Source of the DNA: Saccoglossus kowalevskii
Taxonomy: Eukaryota; Hemichordata; Enteropneusta; Harrimaniidae
DNA: 37,316 nt
NCBI RefSeq assembly: GCF_000003605.2
Contig: NW_003123905.1
Span: forward strand, 238,973 to 276,288
Direction: 5' to 3'
Of this stretch, positions 1-10,381 are shown piece after piece; within the stretch, counting starts at the first letter, position 1; each line of letters opens with the position of its first letter. The position numbers were made by a program, and so were the translations under genes. The notes beneath the pieces are model-generated. The model searched no databases and had not been told where the DNA came from. It was given only the letters and a program-made list of their open reading frames with translations.

Positions 1-825
1 TATATGTATTATGGAATGGGTTACTATATTATTGAAATTTATAGGTCATGTATTTAAGAACACTGTTTGAGAATATGCCAGAATGTACTCAATTAGACTC
101 AGTGCCTGTCAATCTAAAACTATTACGATGATATAATATTGCTTTCCAAAAACTTCAGTGAAAACTGTAACATATTTATTAAAACAGTCAGTCGTCAGTG
201 TTGGGCAATACAAAAACGTCACTCATTTAAGTGCAACATGTCGGGAGTACTAGTTGAACTGGACTAAGTGAACAGTTCAAAGTCAAGGCGACACAGAAAA
301 GTGATAAGTCGACAGCTGATCGGTTAGATCAATGGTCATCCTTAATAACAATGATATATAAGCCTAATATAATGCCGACCTTGTTTATTCAAAAGAAGTA
401 ACTAGATAACTGAAATCTAAGTAAACTAAAACCTATATGCTTTGCAATTCTTGGACATAAATACGTTAGGCAGTTTGGCATATGCATAACAAACTTCCAA
501 GTAGAAAACATTTTGTTCTAATCATTTCTATTGGCTGGCGCGATATGACGTCACTGTGACTTGCACTGAAGAAAAATCACAATATACTTGAAATCCACCA
601 GCGACAATTAAAAGGATTCACATTTAGATGAAATTGCTAAATTCTCTTAAATGACCAATTAATTTTTTCACCACATCACTAATATTAACCCGTGCCTAAT
701 AACATAACAACATGTTGTATATCACGAAATCCAGTTATCTTGTGTGTTGTATTTCCCTGGTTTCGTACAATCAATAATACACTACATACGAGTGGGATAC
801 TTCAAATGACAGTGGCATATGACAA
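1..825. other. no gene seen
   Basis: AT-rich sequence with no convincing exon, RNA gene or transposon coding. A 65-codon open frame starting at 692 runs into the tandem repeat and shows no domain or splice context. Confidence 0.6.
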
Positions 826-1045
826 GGTCAGTAAAGAGTTGGAAACAAACTGCGTTTATATAGTGTTTATTCAGGTAGAAGGTCAGTAAAGAGTTGGAAA
901 CAAACTGCGTTTATATAGTGTTTATTCAGGTAGAAGGTCAGTAAAGAGTTGGAAACAAACTGCGTTTATATAGTGTTTATTCAGGTAGAAGGTCAGTAAA
1001 GAGTTGGAAAAAAACTGCGTTTATATAGTGTTTATTCAGGTAGAA
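826..1045. repeat. 55-bp tandem repeat, 4 copies
   Basis: Four head-to-tail copies of a 55-bp unit start at 826, 881, 936 and 991. The unit begins GGTCAGTAAAGAGTTGGAAA. The first three copies are identical and the fourth has one C-to-A change about 20 bases in. Such near identity implies recent expansion or active homogenisation. No coding role is seen. Confidence 0.97.
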
Positions 1046-2411
1046 ATTATTTGGGTCGGTCCATTGCCTCCTACAAAATGAAGAGAAAACAATCCAGAAT
1101 ACTTGTTTGGCTCCTCGTCATCACATCACGGAATCAATGCAATCCTTTTCATTTAAGAGTCTTAAACTGTATGCTATTCCACATGCATTCAGAAATACTG
1201 CCAAAGATGAAATCGATTTGAAAATAACTATATTCTTCACCAATTCAATGACAAAAAAAGGATGATGCCATTAGGTTTGCAATGGTTTTCATGCCCTTAA
1301 CCAGATCAAGGTATCAATGCTGAAACCTTACCTGACCCTGAAGAAAGATGTTCTACTCTATCCAATGACCGATATTTCAGTAAAATTTATCAATGCAAAT
1401 GCGAGTTTGTGCTCCAAGTTGATCATGCCTAGTTTATATTCAGAGAGAAAGCATGAATAATGCGCGTGTAATGCGGTGGGCATTGGAATTGCAATCTTCT
1501 AGATTTCACATCGAGGGTATAAGGGGCTCGGACAATGTTGGCGACGACTGTCTGAGTCGTAGTGTCTAAAACCAAGGGAACCATTTGTGTTTAATTGTAA
1601 AAAAAAAACATACATAAGGTAAATATGTTTAAGAAAAGGGAAATGTAGCAAGCCTTTCCTGTTGGAAAGAATTTGGAGCGGAGTGTAATACTCTGGAAAT
1701 GTGTGGTGAGTGTGGAGTCAATACATTGTCACATGGAAAATGCATTGTTTGTACAATTGGAGTGTGATGTTTGCTGTGGATAGGGAGTGCAGTAACTTCA
1801 GTCGTTCTCGTGGTGAGCACATGTTTACTGGTTTGTGTAGGCGTACATAGAAACATTTCAAGTTCCTACAGTTGCTTCACCAGAGTAATTGTATTATTTC
1901 TTTAGGTAGCATAGGTTTGAAAACACTGGTCTCTATTGGGACGAGTAGAACAATATCACACCATTGTTGTTTTTTCTAGATGCTTGGAAGGTAATGATGA
2001 CTAATAGCTACAATCTCAAGGAACTGCAAATGACTGGACATACCGTACATTCCATAGGTACAATCCATGGACTGTTTGTTGCAGATTACCCAGGTGGCAG
2101 TGACTTTGTAGTGGTTTAAGAGCTCTTATTTGTATTTAGTAAATGACCAATTGTAATTGTATGTACATGCGCATATATACACGTTAAATGTATAAGGATG
2201 TCTATTGTGAAAGTAATGTAAATGATTATTGACAGAGATAAAAAGTAAAATAAGTGTACATCAATGAGTGCTCCAAGTGTTTGTGTGATATTATTTGGTG
2301 CAATCTGGCTGCTGAATGAGGAGGGGATTCCTATTCGTGACATTGTGCAGTGAGATTAACAATTTGTCAACATTCATATCTTAGATTTGCATTTATTGTG
2401 TATTCGCTTAC
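1046..2411. other. mostly non-coding; weak Thr/Ser/Pro-rich minus frame
   Basis: A 75-codon minus-strand frame (1856-1629) is rich in Thr, Ser, Pro and His (for example TPTQTSKHVLTTRTTEVTAL). It lies downstream of the WxxW exon on the same strand, so it could be a mucin-like exon of that gene. No matching splice sites were found, so this is a weak inference. Nothing else is supported. Confidence 0.25.
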
Positions 2412-2674
2412 CTTAGCAGCAGTATCTGACTTCCTAGTCGAAGCATGGGGCGTTATTAGTCGGTGTTCAGGTATTCAAACGAATCCGGCATATGGCTCAT
2501 AAAACTGGTAATATTGACCACTATTTTCTGCAGCAACTCCATCTACGGTCTGTGCTTGTATTGCAGTAGGAGTACTGCAGATTTGGTCTAGTGGTATCAA
2601 CGATTTCCATTCTTTATCCCCGCCCCCACCAGGACCATCCCGATTAAACCAGTCGGTCCATGTTCCATCACACT
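2412..2674 (-). pseudogene. exon of a WxxW-domain secreted protein, broken
   Basis: The exon follows a pyrimidine-rich acceptor ending CACAAAG (AG at 2676-2675) and ends before a GTAAGC donor (2411-2406). Entered in phase 1, it reads ECDGTWTDWFNRDGPGGGGD, then an ICSTPTAIQAQTVDG stretch: the pattern of the Mucin2 / cartilage-intermediate-layer WxxW domain (W-x2-W-F-N-x-D, then C-x2-P-x-A-I). Reading reaches GFV and a TGA near 2480. One frame over, the domain continues as LNT, a TGA, NNAPCFD, a TAG and EVRYCC, which is the family's normal C-terminal end. One frameshift and two internal stops therefore break an otherwise complete domain. Length 263 nt is one short of a multiple of three. Either a pseudogene or assembly error; WxxW domains occur in secreted mucin-like proteins. 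Confidence 0.75.
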
Positions 2675-3314
2675 CTTTGTGTTTAAACAAAGGAAAAAAT
2701 TGTGTGTGTATGTGTGTATTTGTATGATTTAAGTAATGGTTTTCTAAAAACGCCCAAATATGTGCAGGTCTGTTTGTTTCTGTTCGTTTTAAACTGGTGC
2801 TATGTCTAACAGGAATAAATGATGGATGTTTGAAACATCGAATAATTGTTCGTGCTTTCAATTTTACGAACCTAGCCTGAACCCTAGTAGTAAACACTGG
2901 TTGATAGTCAATCATTGCCCACTGTGGCACACATATTTGTTGCATGGCTTGGACAAGTCAGTAAAGTAAAGCTATTGAAAATTGGTTGTTTGAAAATTAT
3001 TATTTGAAGATATTTTCCTGAATCTTGAGGCTTGAGGAAAAGCGTGCATGTGATTGATCGTACTTGGAAAGAAGACGGATTTATCAGTATACCGAGAATT
3101 GGATTTTATTGAACAAAAGTTGTTATAATAATAGCACAGTTAGAGTGAACAATATCAAGGTGGCTTGATTTGCAGTTGAAATGCGAGGGTTGGTGGGTAG
3201 GGTTGGTGTATAATAATAACAGTATCAAAATTGTTATCAAAAATAATCAACTGGAACGTGCTTTCATTTGAAGGGCTTCTACTCAATGTTTATTGATTAA
3301 ATGCATATACTCAC
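2675..3314 (-). other. intron between WxxW-gene exons
   Basis: Lies between the donor of the 3381-3315 exon and the acceptor of the WxxW exon. It holds a short TG-rich run near 2700-2723. No other feature seen. Confidence 0.55.
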
Positions 3315-3381
3315 CAGCATCAAGACCTGCGACTGGTTTTGAAGTTCGGTAAACGTATGGCGTTGTAGTTTCCCAATGTTG
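3315..3381 (-). CDS. linker exon upstream of the WxxW exon
   Basis: A 67-nt exon flanked by an acceptor ending CTTCACATAG and a strong GTGAGT donor (3314-3309). Phase 0 in and phase 1 out reads QHWETTTPYVYRTSKPVAGL then DA, with one base left over. That base (G) plus the AG opening the 2674 exon makes a Glu codon just before CDGTW, so the two exons fit in phase. It probably encodes the linker between signal region and WxxW domain. Not recognised as a domain by itself. Confidence 0.65.
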
Positions 3382-4589
3382 CTATGTGAAGATCACGGAA
3401 ATACATTGAGTTAATTGAACCATTCCTGCAATGAATGAACCAAAGTCATCTCTATATCTCATAAGTGGAAGTTCAAGTACGTGTGCATTTATGCTGGAAC
3501 CATCTATTTGTAATAGACTGCATGATTTTATTACTATGATGAATTATAAGGCTTGATGTGTGTGAATACAATTTAAGTGAAAACCAGCTGCATTTGATAT
3601 GTTGGGTTAACTCTTCTAATAATGCCCTAACTGTATAGTCATTTGGGGAACTCGTATAGGATGATGCTGTTTAGAATTCGAAAAGAAATCACATTTTTTT
3701 ATTTTTTTGCGGCATATTCCTGTTTATAGTAAAATTCAAAAAAATTGTTAGGTTATTCTTTCATCAGCTAATTTGCAAATTCACTGTTTTTGTTCAATAT
3801 TCCTATAGCAAACTTTACATGGAAAAGTGTGGAAATTTGCATTTTCTATCTATTGATGAAGTGTTCTTTGTGATCTTTATTTTTCAAATTTGTATTTTTT
3901 GTTTGTAACTACTTGGTAAGAATCGATCATGCAAATAAAAATACTTTAATTGTAATTGTATGTTTCTTGATTATATATAATTTAATGATAAATATGCTGA
4001 TTTGAAAAGTAATGAGTGACCACACTCTAATGAAGTTACCAATAGCCCTCTTTTGTTCTGATGTTGAATTTTAAAATGGCATCTATTGGCAATTGATGTT
4101 GGCAATAGATAAATTCGTGAACAAAAATATTATTGTACGACTAATAATTAATGTTTTAACATTTTTTTTAAATATTTGTCTTTATTTTCACGACACAAAC
4201 TTAACTCCTGTTTTTATATAAACTGAAGATATAGTATATAAAACAATTTTATGGTGGCTGAGAAAAGACGATGCAAGCAGCCTTCAGAATAATGCGTTTA
4301 TAGGCAAAAATGTTCAAATATATGTGAATAATTGTGTATGTTGTTACCAAAATCAATAATCACAACATGTTATATGCATTTGTGTCTTATTTTACAGAAA
4401 AATGATAAAGTGCCCATTTTCTCCAGCACATACAATTCTGGAATACTAACCTACTTCTTGTTATTTTTCCATATTGAAGATTCATTGTCAATCGGTGGTT
4501 TCACAATTCAGTGTGTTTTGTGGTATCTCAAACATTTTGTAATATAGTGGACGGAATACAACAATTTTTACCAAAATAAATGTACTTAC
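3382..4589 (-). other. putative intron, AT-rich
   Basis: Between two phase-compatible minus-strand exons. Very AT-rich and low in complexity, with no gene or repeat recognised. A plus frame at 4332-4547 overlaps the neighbouring exon's antisense and has no support. Confidence 0.45.
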
Positions 4590-4666
4590 AACTGAATCGC
4601 GTACATTGGCACATATAATGGCAGTGTAGACCACAAGTAATACGGCAAAATTTATGATGTAGGGAT
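4590..4666 (-). CDS. hydrophobic (signal or membrane) exon
   Basis: A 77-nt exon after an acceptor ending TTCCAG and before a consensus GTAAGT donor (4589-4584). Entered in phase 1 it reads PYIINFAVLLVVYTAIICAN then VRDSV, leaving in phase 0, which matches the phase-0 entry of the 3381-3315 exon. The hydrophobic core followed by a small-residue Cys-Ala stretch looks like a signal peptide, with its start codon on a further upstream exon, or a single membrane segment. No in-frame ATG is present in the exon. The upstream exon was not found; the LINE at 5250-9289 lies in that direction. Confidence 0.5.
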
Positions 4667-5250
4667 CTGGAATCACAACATAAATGCATTAGGAGTAACA
4701 ACGCTCAAATCATAATTCATCGAATCTTGTGTCACTAAAGACTTGGATTTATAGCTATGTTATAGGATATGAGAAATATAAAATTCTATATATACAATTT
4801 AATTTCATCATCTTCTTGGTTTGAATAATAGTATAATCATGATACTCTTTGTTTGTTGCAAAAAAATTGTATTGTATAACACATAAATGCACATATGTAT
4901 CAACAAAAATGTCTACATTACTAGCAGAAAATATTGGTGATGAAGGAATCCTATGATGTGAGTAGTTTTTAAGGAAGAATTGGTAAACCTTATATTTACA
5001 AGTCATGAATTAATATACTAATAAGTTATCAACACATTTGTGTAGACAGTAGCTGATACTCGTAAAATGGAATACCAGAATGCAAAAGCGTATTTTTAGG
5101 TTATATGCTAATCTAATAGTCTTATATGTGGCCTACAGTCCCGAATGGTTTAATCACAGTAAATATCGCGACTATACAGTATTTAATTTTACAGCATACG
5201 TTTCACAAAAACACATTTTTATCTGATATGCTATGGTTTAATTTCACATG
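4667..5250. other. no gene seen
   Basis: AT-rich sequence between the hydrophobic exon and the recognisable start of the LINE. A minus frame of 83 codons (5006-4755) has no domain or splice support. Confidence 0.5.
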
Positions 5251-5387
5251 AAATGATTTCGATCAATATCGAAAACAGATTTTGATGTAAGCCATGTGAT
5301 AAATAGGAAATCCATGGGCGAACCGAAATTTCTCTCGTGCAACACCTGTACAAGTATACAAAACTCGGAGTAAATTGCGCAATATCG

Positions 5388-5396
5388 TAATTGAGG
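5388..5396. repeat. target-site duplication, left copy
   Basis: TAATTGAGG, repeated exactly at 5628-5636 on the other side of the MITE. The next base (G) also matches, so the duplication is 9 or 10 bp. Confidence 0.85.
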
Positions 5397-5627
5397 GGCT
5401 TAGTCTTTTCCACGAAACGAAACGAAACGAAACTCAAACCCAAACCCAAACCCTAACCCTAACTCGCATTTTTGTTTTCATTGGCCCAATAATATCTGAG
5501 AAAATTTCACACTGTGAAATACGGACGTGACGATGTTTGAGGTCGTTCAAAATCTAGGGTTAGGGTTAGGGTTTCGTTTCGTTTCGTTTTATTTTGTTTC
5601 ATTTCGTTTCGTGGAAAAGACTAAGCC
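5397..5627. mobile_element. 231-bp MITE carrying telomere-type repeats
   Basis: Both ends share the inverted sequence GGCTTAGTCTTTTCCACGAA, perfect for about 26 bp, followed by a run of ACGAA/AACGA units. Inside the left arm is (CCCTAA)n at 5451-5462 and inside the right arm (TTAGGG)n at 5555-5573, so the telomeric blocks face each other. The centre has a near-perfect palindrome at 5504-5520 (ATTTCACA-C-TGTGAAAT). There is no coding capacity. The 9-bp target duplication suggests a Mutator-like (or Merlin-like) source, but the superfamily is an inference. Confidence 0.85.
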
Positions 5628-5636
5628 TAATTGAGG
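5628..5636. repeat. target-site duplication, right copy
   Basis: Exact second copy of the 9 bases at 5388-5396, just outside the right terminal inverted repeat. Confidence 0.85.
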
Positions 5637-6039
5637 GAGGTATCGCACCTAAACGAAAAGTCTACATCAACGAAAGTTTGACAAAACGGAACTCAACAAC
5701 ATTTTATCATGCTAGAAACTTTGTCAAAGAAAACAAATGGTATCAAGCTTGGACTTTACTGGGTATCTCGTACGTGAAAAAATCAAAAGAAAGCTTACAA
5801 GTCAGATATGATGCTACAGGTGCTTTATTCAGTGCTTAACCCAACGAATTGGACATATTCTAGACGTCGGACACTGTAGTTTAATTTTATTGTTTTGTGT
5901 TTCCTGTTTCTTTGTAAGTAGATCGTACATCTGTACATCTGGTCTTGTTTTACTTTCAATTGTATGTTGTGTTGTAGTTTTGCTGTGAGGTACTGGATAA
6001 ATTCTTTACTTTGTTATGCTAATGAAGCAGGATAGCCTT

Positions 6040-9000
6040 GCATTATATTCATTAAATGTTAGGGTTTTAAACGACAGGAAAAAGAGAAGAGAATTTTTTC
6101 ACTGGTCTCACTGGCGGTGGGGGCCGGAACAGTGAATTGCGTATTTTGAGTGCAGTGTTTACGCAATTTACGGAAAAACACACACACAAGAGTTCGAGTA
6201 ATTGTGGTTGCTGATAATAATCTCGGATCTTTATTTTCATTTAGCCTAAGTAACAACAGATCATAGAGAGGTCAAAGGTCACACAAGCAAGACAGTGCAA
6301 TTGACCTGTGAGGGCGCTAATCCGAAATAGTCACAGGTCTGGAAAGCTGAATGGTTAGGTGATTGGTGGTTAGATTGTTTTTTCACACCGTTTGTCTACA
6401 GCACGTGGTGTTTGCGTTTTGTTCGCACGTGAGTTTGACTTTATTTTGCACAACAATTCATCTGACAAACACGGTAGATAAATGTGTGTTGACATAACTA
6501 TGCATGGAATCCGCTATACTTTAATTAACGTGTATGCCCCGACGAAAGATAAACAAACTGAACATGCTAATTTCTTCTTAGAATTAAGGGAACTGCTCGA
6601 TAATACCGATAACCAGGTTATTATTGGCGGTGATTTCAATACGTATTTATGTCCTGAGATCGACAAAGCTGGAGGGGCGGTTCCTGAAACATCACCTTCC
6701 ACTAAATCACTTCAGAATGTTATGTATGAATTTGATTTATGTGACATTTGGCGATTCTTAAATCCTGATACTAGGCGCTATACATGGCGCACATCTACTC
6801 CCCCATTCAATCCAGACTTGATTACTGGCTCGCTTCCACTCACGTTAATTGATAATGTAGTTAGTTGTGGTATAAACAATCAATTAAAACAGATCACAGT
6901 CTCATTTATTTCCGTTTACATTATAGTATTGAAAATCCTAGAGGTAAAGGTTTTTGGAAATTCAATTCCAGTCTACTTCAGTCTGTTATGCCTGTCATTG
7001 ATGATAGTAAACAAAAATATGCTAATGTGGAAAACAGATGTCTATTATGGGATCTTGTTAAGTGTGACATCAGACAGTTCTGTATTTATTTTTCGATCGA
7101 CAGATCTCATAAATATAAAGAAAAGGAAAGAATGTCATATAATGAGTTAGAGCATTTGGAAACATTACCGTCCGTTTCATATGATTTGAATGCAAAAGAG
7201 AGGTGCGACGTTGTTCGTCGCGAATTGGATGATATAAATCGGCATTATACAAATGATGCCATGATTAGGTCCAGAGCACAGTGGGTGGAGGAAGGAGAAC
7301 GGAACAATAAGTTTATTTCGCTTGAGAAAAAAAATGCAAAATTAAAATCAATTACTAAACTTTTTGACAATTCAGATAATATTATTACTGACCCCAAACT
7401 TATTCTAGATAAGCAGCGCAAATTTTACCAAAATCTTTATTCTGAACAAGAAGTGCACCTCAATGATTCTGATTTTACTCACAATTCTGAAGATATATTT
7501 ATTAACAAGTCTGGCATTCCTTAATTGACTGATACCTAGAAATTATCTTGTGATAAACATATTTCAATGGAAGAGTGTACACACGCCCTTGAAACCCTGC
7601 CTGTTGGTAAATCTCCAGGCACTGATGTGCTTACTACTGAATTTTACAAACATTTTTGGGAACACATTAAAGACTTGGTTTATAATAGCTTTCTTCACTC
7701 ACTTCGCACCGGGGAATTATCGATTGAACAAAAAAGAGGAATTATTACACTTATTCCATAAAAAGATAAGGATTTAAGGTATTTTAAACATTGGCGACCA
7801 ATTTCTGTCTTAAATACAGACTATAAAATTTTAACTAAATTGATTGCAAATAGACTTCACACGGTTTTAGATAGAATTATTGACCCAGATCAAACTAGAT
7901 ATATCCGAGGTAGATATATTGGCCAAAATATCCGTGTCATTAATGATATTTTTCATTTAGGAAATGTTAAAAACAATCGGTGGCATAATGCTTTTTATCG
8001 ATTTCGAGAAAGCATTCGATTCCATTAGGTGGGGCTTCTTTCATCGGTCACTTCAGGCTTTTAATTTTGGCCATGGGCTCCGTAAGTGGATTACAATTTT
8101 ATATACAGATATCTCCAGTTGTGTTACGAACAATGGCCATGCATCTCAATTTTTCACTTTGCAAAGGGGAGTCAGGCAGGGCTGTCCGGTTTCTGCTCTT
8201 TTATTCATTATTTCTGTCGAGCTGTTAGCTATCTATGCCAGGAAGTGTAATAATATTTGGGGTATTAATTTATTTAATAATGTTTTAAAGATTTCACAAC
8301 TAGCAGACGATACAGTGTTAGTGTTCAGAATGTATTGAATGTATTAACTTTATTTTATTTTGGAGCAGGTTTACGTTTAAACAGAGGGAAAACAATAGCT
8401 AAGTGTTTTGGTTATCACAGGTAATTAGAGAAGAAACTCTTTCGGCTAAAATGGAATAATGAGCCTATTTATGCTCTAGGTATTTGGTTTACACCAGATG
8501 ATAAGTCTTCCAGTATGTTGAATTTTAGTCCTAAAGTCGAGAAGTTGAAACTAGTTTTAAATATCTGGTCTCAACGTTATTTATCGCTTGTTGGCAAGGT
8601 AACTATTATCAAGACACTTGCCATTCCACAAATATTGTATGTTGCTTCTTTTTTACCTGTGCCAATTTATATTATTAATGAAGTAAACCGAGTAATTTAT
8701 AATTTTCTTTGGTCTGGCAAGCGGGATAAAATAAGCAGACAAATTATATGCCATCCATTAAGAAGGGTGGTCTAAGTATGTTTAATTTTGACTATCAAAT
8801 AAGGGCGATTAAAGATAGTTGGGTCAACCGACTGCTGTATTGTAAAGGCAGCTGGTGTCTTTTTCCTACAAGCTTATTTGAGAATATATCTTTAAAAGAT
8901 TTTGTTTCGGAAAAATACGATAAATCATATTTAAAAAAAGATATGCCTTTATTTTATAACCAAGTTTTCAGTTATTACAGTAATATAAACGTCACTCGGC

Positions 9001-9098
9001 CATTAATTAAGAATGAAGTGAAAAAACGATTAACTAAGAATGAAGTGAAAAACTATAATAGCCCATTGTTCTATCAGCATTTCTATGTTTTTTTCTAG
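6040..9098 (+). pseudogene. LINE ORF2: endonuclease and reverse transcriptase, broken
   Basis: Starts near 6040 with ALYSLNVRVLNDRKKRREFF, the usual opening of an APE-type endonuclease, lost after about 6112. The endonuclease resumes at 6482 with INVYAPTKDKQ, GGDFNTYL (6626 on) and YTWR. A frame change near 6880 leads to DHSLIYFRL and a linker ending at a stop at 7524. The RT follows: GKSPGTD, a TAA at 7759-7761, WRPISVLNTDYKILTKLIAN, a shift near 7990 to FIDFEKAFDSIRW, RGVRQGCPVSALLF and the catalytic LADDT at 8300-8314. Further breaks occur near 8338 and 8760. The thumb region (SLVGKVTIIKTLAIPQILY) is clear. The frame ends at 9098, shorter than a full ORF2, so the C-terminal zinc-knuckle region is missing. 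Confidence 0.85.
6105..6481. other. unrelated stretch inside the LINE endonuclease
   Basis: About 375 bp replace roughly 70 endonuclease codons. It contains a perfect 9-bp inverted repeat GACCTGTGA / TCACAGGTC (6303-6311, 6331-6339) and a perfect direct-repeat-1 nuclear-receptor half-site pair AGGTCAAAGGTCA (6269-6281). No clear terminal repeats or target duplication were found. It may be a deletion plus insertion of another element. Confidence 0.5.
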
Positions 9099-9289
9099 CT
9101 CCTACATGGATTTAGATGTTTTGATATTTAGAATTTCTTATGCAGTTAGGCTATCTTTGACCAGTTGTACCACAGCATACAGTCCTGTATGTTGTTTTAT
9201 TGTGTATTGTAAATGTCTATTGTAAAATTATTTTGTATTATTAATACTGTAATACATTTTTGAATATGAAAATAAAATTTAAAAAAAAA
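9099..9289 (+). other. LINE 3' UTR and poly(A) signal
   Basis: Short AT-rich trailer after ORF2 with AATAAA at 9271-9276 and an A-run at 9281-9289 marking the retrotransposed 3' end. Confidence 0.7.
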
Positions 9290-10285
9290 TGTGCCTCATT
9301 CAGTAGCTAAGGAATATAGATATGATTCATTGTGGGGAGTGCTTCGTCTTTAGTTGTCAGGTTTAATATCTATATCTGTAGTACATAGCAGGATATATCA
9401 GAAAACGTGGTTGTTTGAAATATAAGACAGGAAAAAATCACGGATGTGTCTGGTATCTTTTATCATCTGTGATCTATGTATATCATTTCAAACTGTATTA
9501 TTTTAAGTATTTTGTGCTTTACATAGTTGTTAATGATACGCGTTAGCAGAACGTTCAGCATTTTTAGACAGTGCATTTGTTTGTATTTTTTGAATGCATA
9601 ATGCAACATATATTTAAACGCATACAGTCAAATACATATAGTGGAGTGGAGTGTGACATTTTTTATAACTGCATGCAACCATTTTCTTTACCCCAAATGT
9701 TACAAAGTCAAGATCGGATAAATATTTGAGGAATTGCAATAACTATATAGTAGTCACAATTTAGAGCACATGTTGCATCAATTTTTGTTATCCAATGGGC
9801 AGTGAGTCTAATGTAACATCATTTTCATATACATCACAGTCATTCATTCTGAGTAGTTAAGGCACAATGATGTGAATACCGGTGGAATTGTTTGAAATAT
9901 GTAATGTAAAACTCAATATGGATGTACTTGATTGTCGTCAGACCGACTCTGTGTCGTCAGGGTTGGTTTTACTGTATAATCCCAATATTTTTTGTAAATA
10001 AGAATTATTGATGTGTCCAGCAACATTCAACACCCGGTATGTATGCATATCATTTTAGTGTTTTACCTTGCGATGACTTGTTAAATTTGAAATGTTTGTG
10101 TATATAAATGGTTGCCTAGTGCCTGATATTGTTAAATAGTATAAATTTAGCACGTGTTTACACTGAATCGTTGTTGTCGGACTTGGACATGAGTAGATGC
10201 CCACACAGATCATTAAGACGGGTATGCTGTGAACGACATTCACAGGGTAGGCATGTTTGCAGGACAGGCATCTGGCTGTGACATA
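9290..10285. other. no gene seen
   Basis: AT-rich intergenic or intronic DNA. Frames are short and without recognisable domains. Confidence 0.6.
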
Positions 10286-10381
10286 TTTAATTAATTAATT
10301 AATTAATTAAATTAATTAAATAAATTAATTAATATTAATTAATATTTAATTAATTAATTAATTAAATTAATTAATTAATTT
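10286..10381. repeat. (TTAA)n low-complexity palindromic tract
   Basis: About 96 bp of TTAA/ATTAA units, self-complementary throughout. The motif GACATATTTAATT occurs at 10280-10292 and again at 10384-10396, flanking the tract. It would form cruciforms or replication slippage sites. Confidence 0.95.

Larger units (their letters stand above)
5303..5839 (+). pseudogene. LINE ORF1 C-terminal part, split by a MITE
   Basis: From 5303 the frame reads IGNPWANRNFSRATPVQVY up to the insertion site. After the MITE it resumes in the same frame with RKVYINESLTKRNSTTFYHA and a WYQAWTLLGISYVK motif to a TAA at 5837-5839. The YINE-x-L-T segment and the W-T-x4-G-x-x-Y-V-K ending are typical of the C-terminal (baculovirus FP-like) domain of invertebrate LINE ORF1 nucleic-acid-binding proteins. 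If the MITE and one target copy are ignored, the reading frame passes through the site without a break, so the MITE landed in an already transposed LINE. Upstream of 5303 the frame has stops; an IENRF remnant is visible near 5260-5285. Confidence 0.7.
5250..9289 (+). mobile_element. Tx1/L1-like LINE, 5'-truncated and decayed
   Basis: A non-LTR retrotransposon copy with an ORF1 C-terminal part (to 5839), an ORF2 with endonuclease and reverse transcriptase (6040-9098), a short 3' UTR, an AATAAA signal at 9271-9276 and an A-rich tail ending at 9289. The 5' end of ORF1 is missing. Frameshifts and stops make it non-autonomous. A MITE interrupts ORF1, and an unrelated stretch replaces part of the endonuclease. 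I could not find target-site duplications. The RT signature RGVRQGCPVSALLF and the FP-like ORF1 C-terminus place it in the Tx1/L1 group. Confidence 0.85.

Noticed and set aside
826-1045. CRISPR array
   Set aside because: Units are contiguous with no unique spacers, and the context is animal DNA.
2439-2485. A 46-nt intron (GTTTGA...CTAG) rescuing the WxxW frame
   Set aside because: The donor is poor, and the skipped bases still encode recognisable domain residues, so a frameshift explains it better.
5440-5573. True telomere end or chromosome fusion point
   Set aside because: The TTAGGG blocks lie inside an element with terminal inverted repeats and a target duplication.
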